From positions 1 to 6,127 of the forward strand of contig JAJYFW010000128.1 of the NCBI GenBank assembly GCA_021785335.1: DNA of 6,127 nucleotides, read 5' to 3'. Shown here in pieces: positions 1 to 4,680 of the stretch. Under the pieces are notes generated by a model. The model was not told where the DNA came from and did not search any database. It saw only the letters and a list, made by a program, of their open reading frames with translations. Numbering within the stretch: position 1 is the stretch's first letter; each line of letters begins with the position of its first letter. The DNA is from Pseudomonadota bacterium. GTDB lineage: Bacteria; Pseudomonadota; Alphaproteobacteria; Acetobacterales; Acetobacteraceae. Position numbers and translations under genes: made by a program.

Positions 1-570
1 GACCTCCGCTCCCGCAACCCCGCCTGGGGCGTGCGCGACATGGAGGCGGTCGCCGGCCTCGCCGCCGCCAACGGCTACGCGGCACCGGAAATCGTTGCCA
101 TGCCGGCCAACAATTTCACGCTGATCTTCCGCCGCCCCGCCATCGCGGACGCCGACATCCGCGAGATGCGCGACGAGGACCAGGACCACGTCATCGCGCT
201 GTGGCACGCAGCCGGCGTCGCCCGCACCTGGAACGATCCTGCGACGGACATCGCGTTCGCCCGCAGGGGCCCCAACTCCACCGTCCTCGTGATGGAACAG
301 GAGGGCGGCATCGTCGCCTCGGCGATGCTCGGCCACGACGGCCATCGCGGCTGGGTCTACTACGTCGCCATCGCGCCGGCGCTGCAGGGCAGGGGCCTGG
401 GCCGGCGCATGATGCAGGCCGCCGAATCCTGGCTCGCCGCCCAGGGCGTCTGGAAGGTCCAGCTTCTGGTGCGTAACGGCAACGAACCCGCCCGCGGCTT
501 CTACGACCGTCTCGGCTACAAGGACACCGGCTCCGCCTGCCTGCAGAAGATCATCACGCCGGCCACCTGA
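1..570 (+). CDS. DUF938 (METTL26-like) methyltransferase C-terminus fused to YpeA-like GNAT acetyltransferase (5' partial)
   Basis: The frame is open to the window edge, so the N-terminus is missing. The first ~45 residues (NPAWGVRD at nt 16-39, MPANN at 100-114, ending LIFRR) match the C-terminal signature of DUF938/METTL26 SAM-dependent methyltransferase-like proteins. After a linker of about six residues a complete GNAT domain begins near nt 151 (DIREMRDED). It shows WNDP (229-240), GHDGHRG (331-351), the acetyl-CoA-binding loop QGRGLG (385-402) and a C-terminal N-EPARGFYDRLGY segment, as in E. coli YpeA. GNAT proteins transfer acetyl from acetyl-CoA to an amine; the substrate here is unknown. 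There is no ATG, GTG or TTG in frame between the ATG of MPANN (100) and the ATG at 166, which would cut off the first GNAT strand, so one fused polypeptide is the simplest reading. The Rossmann methyltransferase core lies outside the window. Domain identities are confident; physiological role is not. Confidence 0.85.
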   Translation, partial: DLRSRNPAWGVRDMEAVAGLAAANGYAAPEIVAMPANNFTLIFRRPAIADADIREMRDEDQDHVIALWHAAGVARTWNDPATDIAFARRGPNSTVLVMEQEGGIVASAMLGHDGHRGWVYYVAIAPALQGRGLGRRMMQAAESWLAAQGVWKVQLLVRNGNEPARGFYDRLGYKDTGSACLQKIITPAT

Positions 571-573
571 GCC

Positions 574-2244
574 TCATTCCTCCCGCCGCAACCGGCTCGG
601 CAGTAGCGTCCCCTCCGCCTCCAGCACCGGATACGCCGCCGCCGAAACGAGATGCGTGTTGATGCGCTTGAAGTCGCGCACCAGGTCCACATGCAGCGCC
701 CCCGCGGCAACCGGCGTGTCCAGCGCGTCCGCGTGCCCGTCGCGCAGCTTCGCCAGTTCCGCCGCCGTCGACGCCGCCTCGAGGTCGCGGAACGCCTCTT
801 TCTCCGCGGCGAGGTCGCGCGCCGCGCGCGGATCCTCGGTCATGAACACGGAAGCCGCGCGCCGCAGATTGGTGCACAGCCGCTCGATCACCACCTGGAT
901 CTGCGCCTGCTCCGCGCCACCCAGCACCACGCCGCGCTTCAGCCGCTTGCCCACCGCGGCCATGATGTTCTGGTCCACCACGTCGCCCGCATGTTCCAGA
1001 TTGGTCGCGAAATGAAATATCTGCGCGAGCCGCCGATGATCGTCCTCGTTCATCGCGTCGGCATCGAGCTTCGCCAGATAGGTGCGGATCGCGGTGTTGA
1101 GCTTGTCGAGCACATCGTCGAGCCGGCGCGCCTCCGCGATGCGCTTGCGGTCGCCGGCGGCCAGCGCGTCGCCCGCCGCGTGCAGCATCGCCTCCAGGAC
1201 GTCGGCCATGCGCAGCGCCTCGCGCGCGGCACCCGCGAGCGCCACGCTCGGCGCCTCGCGCTCCACGGCGCCGAGATAGAGCGGCTGCGCCGGGTCGCGC
1301 TGGGTCATCCGCTCCGGCAGCAGCCGGCGCAGCAACGAGGCATACGGCCCGAGCAGGGGAAAGAACAGCAGCGCCAGCACCAGGTTGAACCCGGTATGGA
1401 AATCCGCCACCGCGCGCCGCGCATCCGGCGCGAACGCGATCACCCAGTGCGACAGCCAGGGCAGGGCCGGCAGCACCAGCGCCGCGCCCACGACGCGGTT
1501 CAACAGGTTCCCGAGCGGCAGCCGTCGCGCCGCGCCATCCGCGCCCGCCGAGCTTTCCAGCAGCGGGTTGATCGCGGTGCCGAGATTGGCGCCCACCACC
1601 ATCGCGAATGCGGTTGCCGGCGGCACCACGCCCTTCGCCGCGAAGGACATGATCAGCAGCACCACGGCGACGGATGAATGCGCCGCCCAGGTCACGGCGG
1701 CCGAGACCAGCGCGGCCAGCGTCGGGTCGGTTGCGACCGTGCCCAGCATCAGCCTGAGGCTCGGCGCATTCTCGTAGGGCGTGACGAGCGCCAGCAGCTG
1801 GTGCAGCGCCGTCAGCATCAGCCCGAGCCCGATCGCCACCCGCCCGAGGTCGCGCGTGCGGCTCTGCTCGCCGCGGCGGAACATCATCACGCCCACGAGG
1901 ATGCCGAGCGAGGCCACGCCCGCCACGTCGAAGGACAGCAGCTGGACGATGAGCGTGGTGCCCAGATTGGCGCCCAGCATCGTTGCCAGCGCCGGCACCA
2001 GCTCCACCAGGCCGGCGCCCGCGAAGGAGGCCACCATCAGCCCCGTCGCGGTCGAGCTCTGCAGGATCGCGGTGACGCCGAGCCCTGCCAGCAATGCCTT
2101 GCCGCGGTGCCCCAGCGCCATGCCGAGGAACCGGCGCAGCTGGGCGCCGAAGGCGCGCTGGATGCCGGTCTGCACCATGTGCAGCCCCCACAGCAGCAGC
2201 GCCACCGCGCCGCCGAGGTCCAGCAAGGTCAGCGTCGTTTGCAT
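574..2244 (-). CDS. yjbB: YjbB-family Na/Pi-cotransporter-like phosphate transporter with PhoU-like domain
   Basis: The 556-residue protein aligns by eye along its length with E. coli YjbB (about 543 aa), including the N-terminus (LLxxxxAVALLLWGLHMVQTG). Residues ~1-310 are hydrophobic and contain the inverted-repeat core of the Na/Pi-cotransporter family: ILQSSTATGLM (60-70) with GANLGTT (91-97), then AAHSSVAVVLL (187-197) with GANLGTAINP (218-227). The second repeat has HSS in place of the usual QSS. Residues ~330-540 are a helical PhoU-like region with acidic motif NLEHAGDVVDQN (415-426) and a DLVRDFKRINTHL segment (520-532). E. coli YjbB has been linked to phosphate export and lower polyphosphate; export here is inferred from homology. 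The ATG at 2244 fits the family start, but no Shine-Dalgarno sequence is visible. The codon-7 TTG is an alternative start. Its stop lies 3 bases from the convergent acetyltransferase stop. Possible PhoB control is discussed at the site overlapping the start. Confidence 0.9.
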   Translation of the reverse strand: MQTTLTLLDLGGAVALLLWGLHMVQTGIQRAFGAQLRRFLGMALGHRGKALLAGLGVTAILQSSTATGLMVASFAGAGLVELVPALATMLGANLGTTLIVQLLSFDVAGVASLGILVGVMMFRRGEQSRTRDLGRVAIGLGLMLTALHQLLALVTPYENAPSLRLMLGTVATDPTLAALVSAAVTWAAHSSVAVVLLIMSFAAKGVVPPATAFAMVVGANLGTAINPLLESSAGADGAARRLPLGNLLNRVVGAALVLPALPWLSHWVIAFAPDARRAVADFHTGFNLVLALLFFPLLGPYASLLRRLLPERMTQRDPAQPLYLGAVEREAPSVALAGAAREALRMADVLEAMLHAAGDALAAGDRKRIAEARRLDDVLDKLNTAIRTYLAKLDADAMNEDDHRRLAQIFHFATNLEHAGDVVDQNIMAAVGKRLKRGVVLGGAEQAQIQVVIERLCTNLRRAASVFMTEDPRAARDLAAEKEAFRDLEAASTAAELAKLRDGHADALDTPVAAGALHVDLVRDFKRINTHLVSAAAYPVLEAEGTLLPSRLRREE

Positions 2245-2260
2245 GACAGTTTTGTGGCAA
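2243..2260 (-). promoter_or_regulatory. Pho-box-like site overlapping the yjbB start codon
   Basis: Read on the minus strand, the 18 bases are TTGCCACAAAACTGTCAT. Against the E. coli PhoB box pattern CTGTCATA(A/T)A(A/T)CTGT(A/C)A(C/T), 15 of 18 positions agree, including a perfect downstream half-site and the AAAA spacer. The last two bases are the first two of the yjbB ATG. An activating Pho box sits in place of a -35 element, about 10 bases before the -10; here that would put the transcript start inside the gene. If functional, it is therefore more likely a repressor site. It could also be chance: the upstream half-site is degenerate and PhoB specificity in this lineage is assumed, not shown. 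Confidence 0.35.
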
Positions 2261-2443
2261 CACCGCCGCGCCGGGGCAAGCGCCGTCTACGCCGGCGCCG
2301 AATGCCGGGACGCGCCGTATCGCCGCCTTCGCTTGCTCCATGGTGAGCGCCCGCGTGCATCCGAACGGCTGGCCGCGCCGGCGCGAGGCGAGGGCTCGTG
2401 TCCGCGGGATCATCAGCGGCATCCGCGCGCCTGAATGTCGCAG
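2261..2443. other. Non-coding leader region upstream of yjbB
   Basis: This GC-rich stretch separates yjbB from the A+T-rich island. I see no convincing gene, RNA gene or consensus promoter in it. A 6-bp inverted repeat (2280-2285 with 2293-2298, 7-base loop) could form a small hairpin about 35 bases upstream of the yjbB start, but such repeats are expected by chance at this GC content. It probably contains the yjbB promoter and leader, at a position I cannot fix. Confidence 0.4.
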
Positions 2444-2464
2444 AAGATATATTATGTCAAATAA
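2444..2464 (-). promoter_or_regulatory. A+T-rich island with TTGACA hexamer, possible promoter element or operator
   Basis: Eighteen of 21 bases are A or T, in sharp contrast to the flanking GC-rich DNA. On the minus strand it contains a perfect -35 hexamer, TTGACA (2460-2455), followed by TAATATATC. At 17-base spacing the -10 candidate is CATTCA, which is poor, so this is only a weak sigma-70-type promoter candidate for yjbB and would give a leader of about 200 bases. It could instead be a regulator-binding site. It also contains the TAA stop (2454-2452) of the coding-like fragment immediately to its right. Confidence 0.2.
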
Positions 2465-2594
2465 ACGCGCGCCGGACCGGCCTCGGTCCAACCCATCTCC
2501 CGCACGCGCGCCAGCCAGTCCCGCACCAGCGCCGCGAAAACCTCCCGCTGATCCAAAAGCCGGCTCAAGCCGACGGCCCCGTCGGCGGTGGCCG
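2452..2594 (-). pseudogene. Unrecognised C-terminal coding-like fragment (possible gene remnant)
   Basis: In one minus-strand frame, directly after the DUF1269 stop, about 45 codons run to TAA at 2454-2452. They encode a plausible protein tail containing LLDQREVFAALVRDWLARV and EMGWTEAGPARVYLT. The residue composition (amphipathic helix, Trp, Asp/Glu) is more protein-like than the other frames here. The frame continues to the right only as a shadow of the DUF1269 gene, and no start with a ribosome-binding site is visible (a TTG begins ...LSRLLDQ but lacks one). It may be the 3' remnant of a gene truncated when the operon end was rearranged, a small unrecognised protein, or chance. I do not recognise the family. 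Confidence 0.25.
2569..2586 (-). terminator. Inverted repeat downstream of the DUF1269 gene, possible terminator
   Basis: GCCGACGG (2569-2576) and CCGTCGGC (2579-2586) form a perfect 8-bp inverted repeat with 2 bases between; as RNA, a 7-bp stem with a 4-base loop. It begins 8 bases after the DUF1269 stop, the expected place for the end of the metG operon transcript. Read on the minus strand it is followed by TTGAGCCGGCTTTTGG, so the T-run is short and displaced by about ten bases. Termination is therefore plausible but not classical. Confidence 0.35.
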
Positions 2595-3083
2595 TCAGCG
2601 CCCGGCCGAGAGCGCCTCGCGCAGCGCGTTCTCCCGCGTGCGGTCGAAGCTGGTGCGCAACACCGTGCCGCCCAGCCCCGCGAGATCCTCGGTGATCTTC
2701 TCCGGCGTCGTCGTGCCGGTCAGCAGGAACAGCACCGCGGCACCCTCCGGCACGTTCTCGGCGATGCCGCGCATGAACCCGTCGTTGATCCCCACGTCCG
2801 TCAGCGCCCCGAGCAGCGCACCGGATGCCGCGCCCAGCGCGGCACCCGCCAGCGGCATCATGAACAGCACGCCCACCAGCAGCCCCCAAAATCCACCGGA
2901 AGCCGCGCCGGTGCCGGTGGTGTTGATCATCTGGTTGAGCTTCACATGCCCGTTCTCGCGCCGCACCGCGACCACGGCGTCAGCCAGCTCGATCAAGTAA
3001 TTCTTCTGCATTTCAAGGATCTTGGTACGTGCGGCCTCGGCCGTTTCCTCGTCCTTGAAGACAATCGCGATCAGGTTGCTCAT
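2595..3083 (-). CDS. DUF1269 family membrane protein
   Basis: The 162-residue protein has the DUF1269 layout. An N-terminal alpha/beta segment (MSNLIAIVFKDEETAEAAR, then DAVVAVRRENGHVKLNQ at 35-51) is followed by a glycine-rich membrane hairpin (~57-98, with repeated small-residue spacing GAALGAASGALLGAL), and then a second alpha/beta unit (NVPEGAAVLFLLT at 110-122, KITEDLAGLGGTVLRTSF at 129-146). Molecular function of the family is unknown. The glycine-zipper-like core suggests oligomerisation in the inner membrane. The start is well supported: ATG at 3083 overlaps the upstream hydrolase stop as ATGA, and a GGAG (3095-3092) lies 8 bases upstream inside that gene. The protein should therefore be made by coupled translation at the end of the metG operon. 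Family assignment is confident; role is not. Confidence 0.88.
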   Translation of the reverse strand: MSNLIAIVFKDEETAEAARTKILEMQKNYLIELADAVVAVRRENGHVKLNQMINTTGTGAASGGFWGLLVGVLFMMPLAGAALGAASGALLGALTDVGINDGFMRGIAENVPEGAAVLFLLTGTTTPEKITEDLAGLGGTVLRTSFDRTRENALREALSAGR

Positions 3084-3868
3084 GGGGCAATCTCCAACAC
3101 CATTCCATCATAGCCGGGCTCAACGCCCGATGGCAGGTTCCTGGTCATCCAGCCAAAATCCATGTCGGTGCCGAGATGCGTCAGCACCGTCCGCCGCGGC
3201 CGCAGCCGCTCGACCCAGGACAGCACCTGTTCCAGATTCGCGTGAACCCAATGGCTTGCGCGCTGGAAACAGCCCACCACCCAGGTATCCACGCCCTCCA
3301 GTGTTGCCAGCGCCTTTTCATTCAGATTCAAGACGTCTGTCGAGTAACCAAAGGCGCCCGCGCGTACCCCGAGCGTCTTGCACACCTTGTGATCCTGCTC
3401 GAAGAGCCGCACGGTAAATCCAGCGGGATCAATAACCTGCCACGGCTCGACCACGCGCGGCTCCAGCACCGGGCGGAAGAACCCCGGCGGCTGCCACGGC
3501 CGGAAAGCGTAAGGGAAACGCGTCGTCAGCTCGCGCATGGTATCCGCCATCGCAAAGGCTTCCAGCGGCCGGTTTGCGATCCGGTTGAGCGCCCGGAGAT
3601 CGTCGAGCCCCATCACGTGGTCGGCATGGGCGTGCGTGTAGAGCACGGCGTCGATGCGCCCGATCCCCGCTGCCAGAAGCTGCACGCGCAGCTCCGGCGC
3701 GGTGTCCACCAGCAGCGCGCCGCCCGCCTCCTCGATCACGATGCTCGACCGCGAGCGCCGGTTGCGCGGCTCCGCGGCATCGCACTCGCCCCAGTCGCCG
3801 CGCCCATCGCCACCGCCCAGCATCGGCACGCCCGCCGAGGCGCCGCAGCCCAGCAGGGTCACCCGCAT
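3080..3868 (-). CDS. PhnP-like metallo-beta-lactamase-fold hydrolase
   Basis: The 262-residue protein belongs to the COG1235/PhnP-like branch of the metallo-beta-lactamase fold. Visible features are an N-terminal LLGCGASAGVP strand-loop, the family segment WGECDAAEPRNRRSRSS (26-42), the metal-binding HAHADH (79-84), further likely ligands H160 (EQDH), D178 (GYSTD) and H231 (VLTHLGTD), and the C-terminal PGYDGM (251-256). All residues expected for a two-metal site are present, so it should be active as a phosphodiesterase or related hydrolase, probably cytosolic. E. coli PhnP acts on a cyclic ribose phosphate in phosphonate breakdown, but no phn genes are seen here, so the substrate is open. 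It lacks the paired zinc-knuckle cysteines of PhnP, keeping a single Cys (C29). ATG at 3868 follows a GGGGG stretch 7 bases upstream. The gene lies 26 bases after tatD and overlaps DUF1269 by 4 bases. The tatD-MBL pairing is common in Alphaproteobacteria. Confidence 0.9.
   Translation of the reverse strand: MRVTLLGCGASAGVPMLGGGDGRGDWGECDAAEPRNRRSRSSIVIEEAGGALLVDTAPELRVQLLAAGIGRIDAVLYTHAHADHVMGLDDLRALNRIANRPLEAFAMADTMRELTTRFPYAFRPWQPPGFFRPVLEPRVVEPWQVIDPAGFTVRLFEQDHKVCKTLGVRAGAFGYSTDVLNLNEKALATLEGVDTWVVGCFQRASHWVHANLEQVLSWVERLRPRRTVLTHLGTDMDFGWMTRNLPSGVEPGYDGMVLEIAP
3092..3095 (-). promoter_or_regulatory. Ribosome binding site for the DUF1269 gene
   Basis: GGAG on the minus strand lies 8 bases before the DUF1269 ATG and within the last codons of the MBL hydrolase gene. 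It supports the ATGA-overlap start and reinitiation or coupled translation. Confidence 0.6.
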
Positions 3869-3894
3869 CGGCGCGCCCCCATCACGCGGCGCCG

Positions 3895-4680
3895 TTAGGC
3901 CGCACGGGTGAACAGGCGGCGGAAATTCGCCGTGGTGAGGTCCGCGAGCGAGGATGGGCTCAGCCCCCGCACCTCCGCGAGCTTCGCCGCGGTATGTACC
4001 ACATACGCGGGCTCGCAGCGCTTGCCGCGCAACGGCACCGGCGCGAGGTAGGGCGAATCCGTCTCCACCAAGATCCGCTCCGCCGGCACGTCGCGCGCGA
4101 TCGCTCGCAGCTCCTCGGAGCGCGGGAAGGTGAGGATGCCCGAGAAGCTGACATACCCCCCCAGCGCCAGCGCCGCCTCCGCGAGGCCCCGTCCGGAGGA
4201 GAAACAATGCAGCAGGAACGCGAACGAGCCGCCCTTATCCCATTCATCCTGCAAGATTTCGGCAACGTCCGCGTCGGCATCGCGAGCGTGGATCACGAGC
4301 GGCACGCCGGCTATCCGCGCCGCGCGGATATGGGCTCGGAACCCTGCCTGCTGCGCCGCCCGCGGCGACTTGTCGTAGAAATAGTCGAGTCCCGATTCGC
4401 CAATCCCCACCACGCGCGGATGCTCCGTTTCCGCGGCGATCGATTCGGGACTCGGCCCCTCGCCAGCCTCTGTCCAGTTCTCGCCAGCGTTGTGCGGATG
4501 CACGCCAACCGTCGCCCACACCTTCTGCTCGTCCGCGATCGCGCGCAGCGCCGCACTTGCCGCCAGCCGCGTCCCGATCGTCACCATCTCGCCAACGCCC
4601 GCCGCCCGCGCCCGCGCGACCACGTCGCTGCGTTCGGGCTCGTCGAAATAGTCGAGGTGGCAGTGTGAATCGACCAGCAT
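3895..4680 (-). CDS. tatD: TatD family metal-dependent hydrolase / deoxyribonuclease
   Basis: The 261-residue protein is full length for TatD-type TIM-barrel hydrolases. The metal-binding residues are all present: HCHLD (H6, H8), GVHPHNA (60-65), the catalytic/metal glutamate in GIGESGLDYFYDKS (E95), VIHARDA (H131), LLHCFSS (H158) and ETDSPYLAP (D208). The C-terminus (LTTANFRRLFTRAA) is the standard family ending. Characterised members are Mg/Mn-dependent 3'-5' deoxyribonucleases with roles in DNA repair and DNA turnover, and some also deacylate D-aminoacyl-tRNA; the exact substrate here is inferred. The ATG at 4680 shares one base with the metG stop (TGATG), which points to coupled translation, and a weak GGGG-containing Shine-Dalgarno candidate lies about 11 bases upstream. 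No tatABC genes are nearby, as usual. Because other TatD paralogues (YcfH, YjjV) share the motifs, the symbol is used in the broad sense; the position after metG resembles the ycfH/tatD type. Confidence 0.93.
   Translation of the reverse strand: MLVDSHCHLDYFDEPERSDVVARARAAGVGEMVTIGTRLAASAALRAIADEQKVWATVGVHPHNAGENWTEAGEGPSPESIAAETEHPRVVGIGESGLDYFYDKSPRAAQQAGFRAHIRAARIAGVPLVIHARDADADVAEILQDEWDKGGSFAFLLHCFSSGRGLAEAALALGGYVSFSGILTFPRSEELRAIARDVPAERILVETDSPYLAPVPLRGKRCEPAYVVHTAAKLAEVRGLSPSSLADLTTANFRRLFTRAA

Noticed and set aside
652..1677. Long plus-strand open frame (341 codons) antisense to yjbB
   Set aside because: Its translation is low-complexity, rich in Arg/His/Gln, the usual mirror of a GC-rich gene. 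The opposite strand encodes a well-recognised transporter over the same bases.
2280..2298. 6-bp inverted repeat upstream of yjbB as a riboswitch or attenuator
   Set aside because: A single short GC-only stem with no conserved riboswitch elements or T-run; expected by chance at this GC content.
554..2491. Minus-strand open frame of 645 codons overlapping yjbB in another frame
   Set aside because: The product is Arg/Gly/Ala-rich without any family motif. The overlapping frame carries all YjbB motifs and the family-consistent start.
2340..3113. Plus-strand open frames across the gap and the DUF1269 gene
   Set aside because: Proline/arginine-rich translations with no motif or ribosome-binding site; they are shadows of the minus-strand DUF1269 gene and GC-rich spacer.
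3869..4207. N-terminal extension of the MBL hydrolase upstream of the ATG at 3868
   Set aside because: The extension overlaps tatD, is low-complexity, and the family start matches MRVTLLGCGASAGVP with a GGGGG ribosome-binding candidate in front of it.
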